From positions 1 to 54,311 of the forward strand of contig CALZIZ010000018.1 in assembly GCA_945787465.1 (NCBI GenBank): a stretch of DNA of 54,311 nt, written 5' to 3'. The position numbers and the translations under genes are program-made. The notes beneath the pieces are model-generated. The model made no database searches. It was not told where the DNA came from and saw only the letters and a program-made list of their open reading frames with translations. Below, in pieces: positions 34,282 through 41,533 of this stretch. How positions within the stretch are numbered: the stretch's first letter is position 1; each line of letters opens with the position of its first letter. Source of the DNA: an uncultured Desulfuromonadales bacterium (lineage in GTDB: Bacteria; Desulfobacterota; Desulfuromonadia; Desulfuromonadales; Trichloromonadaceae).

Positions 34282-34833
34282 TTGAACAAGCATGTCAGAT
34301 TGCTCAGGGCTGTGACATTTGCTGCGGAGAAACACAAAGACCATCGTCGCAAGGATGTCAACGCGTCCCCTTACATCAACCATCTCACAGCTGTTGCCAG
34401 CGTTCTTGCCGAGGAGGGCGCCGTGACCGATGAAGATCTGATTTTGGCGGCGATCCTTCACGACTCGGTCGAGGACACGGAAACGACTTTCGAAGAACTT
34501 GAAGAGCATTTCGGCAAAACGGTTGCCGGCCTCGTTGGCGAGGTCACCGATGACAACACGCTGAAAAAAGAGGTCCGGAAACAACTCCAGGAAGAACGCG
34601 CCCCCCAAGCCTCACCCCGTGCCAAGCAACTCAAAATAGCCGACAAACTCTGCAATGTCCGGGACATCATGCATAACCCGCCTGCTGCCTGGTCCATCGA
34701 GCGGAAGCAGGAATACCTGCTGTGGACTCAAAGGGTGGTTGCGGGCTGCAGGGGTGTTAATGGACAGCTTGAAAAAGCCTATGACGAAGCGGTCAACCAG
34801 GCCCTCGGGTTCCTGCGGACAATACCGACCTGA
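34282..34833 (+). CDS. HD-domain hydrolase, MESH1/RelA-SpoT hydrolase-like
   Basis: A 183-residue protein with FAAEKHKDHRRKD, PYINHLTAVASVL, AAILHDSVEDTETT and KIADKLCNVRDI. These supply the H...HD...D metal-binding set of the HD hydrolase domain in RelA/SpoT and MESH1, which remove pyrophosphate from (p)ppGpp. It has no synthetase or TGS domain, so it would be a small alarmone hydrolase. A TTG at 34282 with GGAG seven bases upstream gives the usual family start; ATG 34267 and GTG 34252 are in frame. Confidence 0.82.
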   Translation: MNKHVRLLRAVTFAAEKHKDHRRKDVNASPYINHLTAVASVLAEEGAVTDEDLILAAILHDSVEDTETTFEELEEHFGKTVAGLVGEVTDDNTLKKEVRKQLQEERAPQASPRAKQLKIADKLCNVRDIMHNPPAAWSIERKQEYLLWTQRVVAGCRGVNGQLEKAYDEAVNQALGFLRTIPT

Positions 34834-34881
34834 TCTCTGCCGGCTGCAGGCTGCTTGGGAGCAATGGCGAGGAACAAACCT

Positions 34882-36102
34882 ATGCAACCCCAGAAGCAAA
34901 TTGCTGTTTTGGGTAGTTTCTTGACCAACACCAAATCGGTTGATTATCAAATGGCCGAAGAGCTGGGCTATCTGCTTGCCCAGAATGGTTTCAGAATAAT
35001 CTGCGGTGGACATGGCGGCATAGCCAAACCCCTCGCATCTGGTATCACCCGGGGCGGCGGGAGGATCCTTGGAATCTCTTTGCCGGAATCAAGATACCCG
35101 GCTCGAAACGCAAAAATTTCCCCCGACATCACTGAAACGCTTCAGGTCAATACCCTGTCAGAGCGCCTGGAGGCTTTGGCTGGGTCAAACGGCTATATCG
35201 TTTTCACCGGGGGCATTGGTACGCTCGCCGAATTCGCCTTCATTTGGCATTCTTTGCAAATAGAAGGAGACTTCGAAAGGCCGATCGTCTTTTTGTCGAG
35301 GTCGTGGAGGCGTTTTATTGCAAACTTCAAACATGAGCAGATGGCAAAGTTTAAATACTACAAACATGTTTTTATCTGCGAGACCGTTAAAGATGCCGTA
35401 GCCATTCTGACCCAAAACTATTCTTTGAAATACGATGATCCCCGGAAACTTTTTCGCAAAGAGTGTATCTTGTTTGACCTGGACGGGACCATCGTGGAGT
35501 CTCCAGAGGAGCTGTTCGTAAAATCATGTGAAAATATCGGCTACTTTTTCCGACTGCCCGATGTCGTTGAATCTGTAAAAAAATCAGGAAATGGCCCGGC
35601 AGAAAATAAAAATAAGCCTGGGATGTATCTCTGCATCCTGAAAAATCTCGGTTTATCGGCAAGCTCGGCAACCGAAATTGCCGAACATTTATGCGCAAAA
35701 CCAAGCCAACCCCCCGAACTATATGGCGATGCTGCCGAAATTCTGCATTATTTCAAGCAAAATGGCTTCTCCACCGGTGTCGTATCGTCGCGCCCTCCCC
35801 CACAAGTCAATGACATTCTGTCAGCCCACAACCTGTCGGACCTGGTCGACATCTGTTGCCCCCTGAATCATCAGGACATGCAACAGCTCTGCTCTACTCT
35901 GGAAGCCTCCGGTTGGCAAAAGGAGGAAGTTGTCTATGTCGGAGACAACCTTCAAGACGATTATCTTTCGGCCCGCGCGATAAACCTCGACGTCATCCTG
36001 CTGGATCGCCATCTCAGCTACCTTAACAATGATGACCCTTTCAAGGTTCGCTCCCTCAGGGAGTTGAAGTATCTCATCAAGCCGAGAGCCCTGTGCGGCT
36101 AA
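34882..36102 (+). CDS. Fusion of LOG-family nucleotide phosphoribohydrolase and HAD hydrolase
   Basis: A 406-residue two-domain protein. Residues 1-180 are a LOG/TIGR00730-like Rossmann domain with IICGGHGGIAKPLASG and the active-site-like FTGGIGTLAEF. Residues about 190-400 are a HAD phosphatase with motif I FDLDGTIVESPEEL, motif II VVSSR and motif IV YVGDNLQDDYLSA. LOG enzymes release the base from nucleoside monophosphates, and HAD enzymes remove phosphate, so a two-step salvage or clean-up enzyme is plausible. ATG 34882 with GAGG nine bases upstream is preferred to ATG 34864. It is 48 bases after the HD hydrolase gene, in keeping with nucleotide metabolism. Confidence 0.82.
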   Translation: MQPQKQIAVLGSFLTNTKSVDYQMAEELGYLLAQNGFRIICGGHGGIAKPLASGITRGGGRILGISLPESRYPARNAKISPDITETLQVNTLSERLEALAGSNGYIVFTGGIGTLAEFAFIWHSLQIEGDFERPIVFLSRSWRRFIANFKHEQMAKFKYYKHVFICETVKDAVAILTQNYSLKYDDPRKLFRKECILFDLDGTIVESPEELFVKSCENIGYFFRLPDVVESVKKSGNGPAENKNKPGMYLCILKNLGLSASSATEIAEHLCAKPSQPPELYGDAAEILHYFKQNGFSTGVVSSRPPPQVNDILSAHNLSDLVDICCPLNHQDMQQLCSTLEASGWQKEEVVYVGDNLQDDYLSARAINLDVILLDRHLSYLNNDDPFKVRSLRELKYLIKPRALCG

Positions 36103-36196
36103 TCCCGTCCTGTAATTCCGCCCGGATCAGCATAATTCTTGCCCCACGCAGGTGGCGCTACGAAACCTCAATTCGCAAAACTCCAACAGGGCCGGG

Positions 36197-36225
36197 TTGA
36201 CATTCGGCGGCGGGGTGCTTATCTT
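36197..36225 (+). promoter_or_regulatory. Candidate sigma-70 promoter for htpG
   Basis: A perfect TTGACA (36197-36202) and TATCTT (36220-36225) with 17 bases between. It lies about 45 bases before the htpG start. Confidence 0.55.
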
Positions 36226-36271
36226 CTCTGCCGTTACGAAAAATTCCCATTCCCACAGGAGGTATCAATCC

Positions 36272-38173
36272 ATGACCGCGGACAAACATCAATTCAAGGC
36301 CGAGGTAAATAAGATTCTCGACCTGATGATTCATTCTCTATATTCCCACAAAGAAATCTTCCTGCGCGAGTTGATCTCCAACGCCTCGGACGCCATCGAC
36401 AAGGCCCGCTACGAGTCGCTCACCGACCAGTCCCTGGCTGAAGGGGGCGAGGATTGGAAGGTCCAGCTCATTGCCGACAAGGAAGCCGGCACCCTGATGG
36501 TGCGCGACAATGGCATCGGCATGACCCGCGACGAGGCCGTCGAGGCCCTGGGCACCATCGCCCACTCGGGGACCAAGGAGTTCATGAAGCTGCTCGAAAG
36601 CCGCGAGGTCAAAGACAACCCCGAGCTGATCGGCCAGTTCGGGGTCGGCTTCTACTCGGGCTTCATGGTCGCCGACCAGGTGACCGTCATCACCCGCAAA
36701 GCCGGGGCCGACGCCGACCATGCCGTGGTCTGGACATCCGACGCCGACGGCACCTACACCCTCGAGGATACCGAGAAGGCGACCAAGGGGACCGACGTCA
36801 TCCTGACCCTCAAGGAGGACGCCAAAGAGTTCCTCGAAGAATATGAACTGCGCAAGGTCGTCAAGCAGTACTCCGACTTCATCGAGTACCCGGTGGTGAT
36901 GGACGTGACCCGCTCCAAGCCCGACCCCGAGGACGAGGAAAAGACCATCGAAGAAACCGTCGAGGAGACCCTCAACTCGCGCAAGGCGATCTGGCTCAAG
37001 GATAAATCGGAGATCAGCGAAGAGGAGTACAACGAGTTCTACAAGCACATCTCCCACGACTTCACCGACCCTGCACGGGTGGTCCATTACCGCGCCGAGG
37101 GAACCACCGAGTTTCAGGCTCTGCTCTACCTGCCCCAGAAACGCCCCTTCGACATTTTCTACCAGGACTACAAGGTCGGCCCGACCCTCTACGTGCGCCG
37201 GGTGCAGATCATGGACCACTGCGAGGCGATGCTCCCCTCCTACCTGCGCTTCGTCAAGGGCGTGGTGGAGTCGTCGGACCTGCCGCTGAACGTCAGCCGC
37301 GAGATCCTGCAGGACAACAAGACCGTCACGGTGATCAAAAAGAACCTCACCAAGAAGGTTCTCGACACCCTGGCCGAGATGAAGAAGAATGACGCCGAGG
37401 CTTACGGCACCTTCTACGAAGAGTTCGGCCGTATCCTCAAGGAAGGCATCCACCACGACTTCGAGCGCCGCGAGACCATCGCCGACCTGCTTCTGTTCGA
37501 GTCGACCAAGACCGAGCCGGGCAAGAAGATCACCCTGGCCGAGTACCTCGAGCGCATGCAGGCAGACCAGAAGGAGATCTACTACATCACCGGCAGCGAC
37601 CGCGCCAGCGCCGAGTCGTCGCCCTACCTCGAGGTTTTCAAGGAGAAGGACATCGAAGTTCTGATCATGACCGACGACTTCGACGACATCATCATCTCCG
37701 GCCTCGGCGCCTACAAGGAGAAAGAGTTCCAGTCGGCGATCAAGGGCGATCTCGACCTTGGCGAGGGCAACAAGGAGGAGCAGAAAAAGGAATTCGGCGA
37801 CCTGCTCGAGCTAATGAAAGAAGAGCTCAAGGACCTGGTCGGCGAGGTGCGTATCTCCGGGCGCCTCAAGGACTCGGCCGTCTGCCTGGTGGCCGGCGAG
37901 CACGATCTCGACCCGAAGATGGTCAAGATGTTCGAGGCCATGGGCCAGGAAGTCCCCCAGGGACAGCGCGTACTGGAGGTCAACCCCAACCACGAGCTGA
38001 TCTCCCGAATGAAGCAGCTCTTTGCCGCCGACCGTGAAAGCGGCCAGCTCAAAGAATACGTCGGCCTGCTCTACGACCAGGCCCTGCTCCTCGAAGGCGA
38101 CAAGCCCCGCGATTCGGTCGCCTTCGCCAAGGCGCTGTCGAAGCTGATGGCCGAAGGCGTCAGCGCCAGCTGA
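36272..38173 (+). CDS. htpG: Molecular chaperone HtpG (bacterial Hsp90)
   Basis: A 633-residue ATP-dependent chaperone starting MTADKHQFKAEVNKILDLM. The N-terminal ATPase domain has LRELISNASDAIDKARY, DNGIGM and IGQFGVGFYSGFMVAD. The middle domain follows from about 230, with YVRRVQIMDHCEAMLPSYLRF and SSDLPLNVSREILQDN. The C-terminal dimerisation domain is complete. The length is normal. ATG 36272 has GGAGG 9 bases upstream; the longer frame from 36152 overlaps the promoter. It is a single-gene unit with its own terminator. Confidence 0.98.
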   Translation: MTADKHQFKAEVNKILDLMIHSLYSHKEIFLRELISNASDAIDKARYESLTDQSLAEGGEDWKVQLIADKEAGTLMVRDNGIGMTRDEAVEALGTIAHSGTKEFMKLLESREVKDNPELIGQFGVGFYSGFMVADQVTVITRKAGADADHAVVWTSDADGTYTLEDTEKATKGTDVILTLKEDAKEFLEEYELRKVVKQYSDFIEYPVVMDVTRSKPDPEDEEKTIEETVEETLNSRKAIWLKDKSEISEEEYNEFYKHISHDFTDPARVVHYRAEGTTEFQALLYLPQKRPFDIFYQDYKVGPTLYVRRVQIMDHCEAMLPSYLRFVKGVVESSDLPLNVSREILQDNKTVTVIKKNLTKKVLDTLAEMKKNDAEAYGTFYEEFGRILKEGIHHDFERRETIADLLLFESTKTEPGKKITLAEYLERMQADQKEIYYITGSDRASAESSPYLEVFKEKDIEVLIMTDDFDDIIISGLGAYKEKEFQSAIKGDLDLGEGNKEEQKKEFGDLLELMKEELKDLVGEVRISGRLKDSAVCLVAGEHDLDPKMVKMFEAMGQEVPQGQRVLEVNPNHELISRMKQLFAADRESGQLKEYVGLLYDQALLLEGDKPRDSVAFAKALSKLMAEGVSAS

Positions 38174-38215
38174 GTCCGGGTGGCTCTACTTAGGTGCAGA
38201 TTGCATGTAATATGG

Positions 38216-38246
38216 ACGGGCCGGGGATTTTCCCGGCCCGTTTTTC
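38216..38246 (+). terminator. Rho-independent terminator after htpG
   Basis: ACGGGCCGGG (38216-38225) pairs with CCCGGCCCGT (38232-38241), and a T run follows. Confidence 0.93.
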
Positions 38247-38410
38247 TTGCGAAAAATATCGTATTTTTTTACGCGAAGACGGTATGCTCGGATAGAGGTG
38301 GCCAGCAATTCCTGTTTGAAAACCACCCTCGGTTCTGATAACAAAACCACCAGCTTTCCTGGCTCTTTTCGCCAGCCCCCCTGGGCACTGAACATTATGG
38401 AGGACGTACA

Positions 38411-38749
38411 ATGGAACCGGATTTGAACCTGCTGGAGTACCTGACCAGCGAAGGAGCGCACTATATCGAGGAGTCGGTCAGGGGGACCCAGTACCTGCCG
38501 AGAACAGCCCTCGGGGTCGCCACCTTTCTGCTCGACATGGAAGGGAACGTCGATCTGCTGACGGCCAAGCAGAAGGTGACCTACGAGAAATTCCTCAAGC
38601 CGCTGCTCTTTGACGTTCCCTGCCAGGGGTTCTCAGGGGCGAAAAGCTGTCGTGGCAACGGCCTGGTTGAGGCCGATATGCTCAGGAGGTGCTACATTGA
38701 GGGGCAGTTCCGGTGCCGCTCTTGTCGGGGCAAGAAGACCACCGGGTAG
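38411..38749 (+). CDS. Conserved small cysteine-rich protein, function unknown
   Basis: A 112-residue protein starting MEPDLNLLEYLTSEGAHYI. The first two thirds are helical and acidic; the end holds VPCQGF, SCRG and CYIEGQFRCRSCRGKK, which could form a zinc knuckle. I do not recognise a family. GGAGG lies 7 bases before the ATG, and it is a single-gene unit between two terminators. Confidence 0.72.
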   Translation: MEPDLNLLEYLTSEGAHYIEESVRGTQYLPRTALGVATFLLDMEGNVDLLTAKQKVTYEKFLKPLLFDVPCQGFSGAKSCRGNGLVEADMLRRCYIEGQFRCRSCRGKKTTG

Positions 38750-38772
38750 CAACCCCCAAAGTTTCCTCAAAT

Positions 38773-38813
38773 AAAAAGGGGCAGACGACTTTTTCGGTCG
38801 CCCGCCCCTTTTT
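38773..38813. terminator. Bidirectional terminator between convergent genes
   Basis: AAAAAGGGGC faces GCCCCTTTTT, with inner CGAC/GTCG pairing and a short T-rich loop. T runs exist on both strands, so it serves the gene ending at 38749 and the minus-strand gene ending at 38878. Confidence 0.85.
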
Positions 38814-38877
38814 GCGTGTCGGCAAAGGGGAAATAAAACAATGAACGGTCATGATTGAATCTGAGCCCCCCCTGCGT

Positions 38878-39381
38878 TCATCGTCTGCCTGCCGCTGCCT
38901 TTTGCGCAAAAAATCTCCTCACCACTTCGGTGTGCATCGAAAAACCCAGCTCTATCGGCTCCTCGATCAGAACGACCTCCTGAGTTTCGGCGGATGTGAA
39001 CGGCTTCAGGACACTGGCCGGCTGCTTCTCGGCCAGACCAAAGACCACCAGGGTATGATCAAGGCCGTTCATCACATCATAGAGGCTGATTGCGCTGCCG
39101 GCGATGTCGATTCCGGTCTCCTCCAGCAACTCTCTCCTCGCTCCCTCCTGCCAGGTTTCACCCAGGTCGATATAGCCGCCGGGAAGGGTGAGCGTCCCTT
39201 TTTGCGGCTCGATGTTCCTACGGATGACCACCAGACCGTCAGCGACCGGCAAAAGAACAACGGCCACCGGAATAGGATTCAGGTAGCTGGTATTGCCGCA
39301 GGCTGCGCATATTCTCGGCCATGGCCCTGCCTCAGAAAATCTGGTTCCGCAAAACGAGCAGTGGGAGTTCTTTTCCCGCAT
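38878..39381 (-). CDS. Nudix hydrolase with N-terminal zinc ribbon
   Basis: A 167-residue protein. The zinc ribbon is C8-x2-C11 and C25-x2-C28 (HCSFCGT, RICAACGN). The Nudix box GGYIDLGETWQEGARREL is followed by LEETGI, which completes the GX5EX7REUXEEXGU pattern. This domain pair occurs in NADH pyrophosphatase (NudC)-like and related nucleotide hydrolases; this one is shorter than NudC. The substrate is a nucleoside diphosphate derivative that cannot be specified. Confidence 0.9.
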   Translation of the reverse strand: MREKNSHCSFCGTRFSEAGPWPRICAACGNTSYLNPIPVAVVLLPVADGLVVIRRNIEPQKGTLTLPGGYIDLGETWQEGARRELLEETGIDIAGSAISLYDVMNGLDHTLVVFGLAEKQPASVLKPFTSAETQEVVLIEEPIELGFSMHTEVVRRFFAQKAAAGRR

Positions 39382-39533
39382 GGTCTTCCCTTTCTTCGGC
39401 GATAGATTTTACGGTCGCCATTGACCGTTTTCACAGCCTCCTAGAGACAATCGGCCCGCGTACCATAGCTGCCCTGACCAGCATGACACCTGAACCCTTC
39501 ATAGCAGTTATTTTTTCAGGACTCGCATCGAAC

Positions 39534-39628
39534 CGTCATTCCCGCAGAGTTTTTGGGCGGGAATCCAGTTTCTAAGCGTCTGAAATTCTGGATCCCCGAC
39601 AGAACCTCTCGGGGATGACAGGTACGGT
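39534..39628. repeat. Dispersed intergenic inverted repeat (GTCATTCCCGC type)
   Basis: CCGTCATTCCCGC...GGGCGGGAATCCAG at the left is mirrored by CTGGATCCCCGA...TCGGGGATGACAGG at the right. This is a common family of dispersed palindromic repeats in bacteria. It lies in the 600-base gap between the Nudix gene and mftA. Confidence 0.7.
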
Positions 39629-39742
39629 TATCCCCAAGGGCTTAAGATCGACCTGCATCAGGTTGTCCGTGGCAACCATTTTGCTTTTTTTATTTCCTTT
39701 TTTGCAAGAAGTTCCCGCAGAAGCTAAAACAAGGTTTCTAAT

Positions 39743-39780
39743 AGTGTAGACAAAGCCAACAATGTAGAAAAAAGCAACAG
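39743..39780 (+). promoter_or_regulatory. Direct repeats, possible enhancer for the mycofactocin promoter
   Basis: GTGTAGACAAAGCCAACA and ATGTAGAAAAAAGCAACA are adjacent, 18-base direct repeats with four differences. They lie about 155-190 bases upstream of the predicted start of the sigma-54-type promoter at 39908, the usual range for NtrC-type enhancers. The rest of the gap (39629-39907) holds nothing I can name. Confidence 0.4.
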
Positions 39781-39907
39781 CCGACGTTTCTTCTTGAGGG
39801 GCCATTTTTCTGCCAACTGCCCCTTTTCTCCCCATCCTGACGCGATCCTCCCCACCCCGCCCACCCTGAAAAGGCCACCAGACCTGCCATAAACCGATGT
39901 TTGTTTT

Positions 39908-39924
39908 ATGGCATCCCCATTGCA
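39908..39924 (+). promoter_or_regulatory. Candidate sigma-54 (-24/-12) promoter of the mycofactocin locus
   Basis: ATGGCATCCCCATTGCA is one base from TGGCAC-N5-TTGCA, the best sigma-54 match in the window. Transcription would begin near 39936, about 54 bases before mftA. Confidence 0.75.
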
Positions 39925-39989
39925 ATATACCAAAAACAACACGGTGCATCCCGAACAGGTGCCCTACACACATCAAAAGGAGAAGAATA

Positions 39990-40121
39990 ATGGAAAAGAA
40001 ACTGGCTAACAAAATGGACATTGAAAAGCACGAAACCGAAGCAAACACCGAGGAGCCCTGCGTCATGGAAGAGATCCAGGTTGAAGAACTCGCCATCGAC
40101 GGCATCTGCGGGGTTTACTAA
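39990..40121 (+). CDS. mftA: Mycofactocin precursor peptide MftA
   Basis: A 43-residue peptide, MEKKLANKMDIEKHETEA and onward, ending in IDGICGVY. The conserved C-terminus of MftA is IDGxCGVY, whose last Val-Tyr pair is decarboxylated and cross-linked by MftC and later released to give the redox core. The acidic leader (EEIQVEELA) fits leader binding by MftB. AAGGAGA lies upstream of the ATG. The stop is 1 base before the mftB start. It is too short for usual gene callers and is identified by its C-terminus and its neighbours mftB and mftC. Confidence 0.95.
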   Translation: MEKKLANKMDIEKHETEANTEEPCVMEEIQVEELAIDGICGVY

Positions 40122-40122
40122 G

Positions 40123-40365
40123 ATGGCTGCGGCAGGCATCAGGCTGCATCCCGCCTGCCGCGTGCGGCAGGAAAAGTTCGGCCTCCTGTTTTACGATTCA
40201 AGGGGGCCGCGCTTGCTCTTTGCCGAAACCGGCAGCCTTCTTTCTCCCGACTTCTTCAGGGGGGGGGATCTCAACGATCTCCAAGGCTCCCTGTCGCACG
40301 GGCAGAAAGAGCAGGTAGGCAAGTTCCTGGCACAGCTTGTTGAAAGGGGGTTTCTCCGTGAGTAA
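40123..40365 (+). CDS. mftB: Mycofactocin precursor-binding protein MftB
   Basis: An 80-residue protein with IRLHPACRVRQEKFGLLFYDSRGPRLLFAETGSLL, the opening of the RiPP recognition element of MftB. It binds the MftA leader and presents the peptide to MftC. Compared with actinobacterial MftB it is somewhat short. There is no strong ribosome binding site; the start lies one base after the mftA stop, so coupling is likely. It overlaps mftC by 8 bases. Confidence 0.88.
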   Translation: MAAAGIRLHPACRVRQEKFGLLFYDSRGPRLLFAETGSLLSPDFFRGGDLNDLQGSLSHGQKEQVGKFLAQLVERGFLRE

Positions 40366-41383
40366 CCGATTTGTTGAAATGGGGATGCGCTCCCCGGTGA
40401 ACCTGACCTGGGAAGTGACCCTCGCCTGCAACCTGCGCTGCCGGCATTGTCTGTCATCCTCGGCCGAACCGGCCGAGGGTGAGCTTTCCACCGCCGAGGC
40501 CCTGGCCCTGGTCGACCAGCTGCATGACGATGGGGTTTTTCAGGTCAACTTCGGCGGCGGGGAGCCGTTCATGCGTCCCGATTTCGGCGAGATTCTCGAT
40601 GCCTGCCACGAAAAGGGCATCATGACCTGCATCTCCGGCACGCTGATCACCCCTGAGCTGATCGAGAGGCTCTCCCGTAATCGCCTGGTCGCCATCCAGG
40701 TCAGCCTCGACGGGGCAAAAAAAGAGACCTGCGAGGCGATTCGCGGCGAAGGGACTTACGATGCGGCGATCAAGGCTCTCAAGCTGCTGGCTGCATCGCC
40801 CATCCCGACCAGCATCAACACGGTTCTCACCGTGAACAACGCCGACGAGATCCCGGCGCTGCACGATCTGGCCAACTCCCTCGGCGTCTCGTTGCGGGTC
40901 AGCCGCTTCCGTCCCTCGGGGCGCGGGGCGGACAACTGGGAGGAGCTGCGGCCCAACCCGTCCCAGCTGCTGGCCTTTTCGACCTGGCTCGAGGGCAGCG
41001 GCGATGTGCGCACCGGAGACAGTTTCTTCTCCCTTACCTCCCAGGAGCGCCAGGGGCTGGGGCTCAACCTCTGCGGGGCTGCCAAACTCACCTGCTGCGT
41101 TGGTCCTACCGGAAAAGTCTATCCCTGCGCCTTTATGCAGACCGACCGCTTCGAGGCGGGCGACCTGCGTAACAACACCTTCAAGGAGATCTGGGACAAT
41201 TCGGAGATCTTCGACTCCCTTCGCGGGCTGCGCATTCATTCTTGCGAAGACTGCAAGCGTTTCGACCAGTGTCATGGCGGCTGCCCGGCGGTAGCCTACC
41301 ATCTCAAGGACGATATCGAAGGCGGAGATCCCGAGTGTCTCGAGCGCTGTGTGACCTCGATTGCCGATGCGAATGTGGCGTAA
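40358..41383 (+). CDS. mftC: Mycofactocin radical SAM maturase MftC
   Basis: A 341-residue radical SAM/SPASM enzyme. The cluster motif is C24-x3-C28-x2-C31 (LACNLRCRHCLSSSAEP). QVNFGGGEPFMRPDF and VSLDGAKKETCEAIRG follow. The SPASM domain has LCGAAKLTCCVGPTGKVYPC and CEDCKRFDQCHGGCPAVAYH, ligands for auxiliary clusters. MftC decarboxylates the terminal tyrosine of MftA and forms the Val-Tyr cross-link. It begins at GTG 40358 with GGGGG upstream, inside the end of mftB. An intergenic inverted repeat follows it, so read-through to the next genes is uncertain. Confidence 0.93.
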   Translation: MSNRFVEMGMRSPVNLTWEVTLACNLRCRHCLSSSAEPAEGELSTAEALALVDQLHDDGVFQVNFGGGEPFMRPDFGEILDACHEKGIMTCISGTLITPELIERLSRNRLVAIQVSLDGAKKETCEAIRGEGTYDAAIKALKLLAASPIPTSINTVLTVNNADEIPALHDLANSLGVSLRVSRFRPSGRGADNWEELRPNPSQLLAFSTWLEGSGDVRTGDSFFSLTSQERQGLGLNLCGAAKLTCCVGPTGKVYPCAFMQTDRFEAGDLRNNTFKEIWDNSEIFDSLRGLRIHSCEDCKRFDQCHGGCPAVAYHLKDDIEGGDPECLERCVTSIADANVA

Positions 41384-41386
41384 TCC

Positions 41387-41465
41387 TGTAGGGGCGCCCC
41401 TTGTGGGTGCCCGGCTTTGAGGGGAACCACAAGAATCAAGGGCGACCACAAGGGTCGCCCCTACA
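41387..41465. repeat. Intergenic inverted repeat (TGTAGGGGCG type)
   Basis: TGTAGGGGCGCCCCTTGTGG at the left pairs with the end read in reverse, TGTAGGGGCGACCCTTGTGG. It is a dispersed repeat between mftC and the OYE gene and could form a strong hairpin in the transcript. Confidence 0.8.
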
Positions 41466-41533
41466 AAATCACCAGTCTGACAGGCTCCCTGCGCCTGTCG
41501 GTGGCAAATGGACAATCAACAGGAGTTACAACC

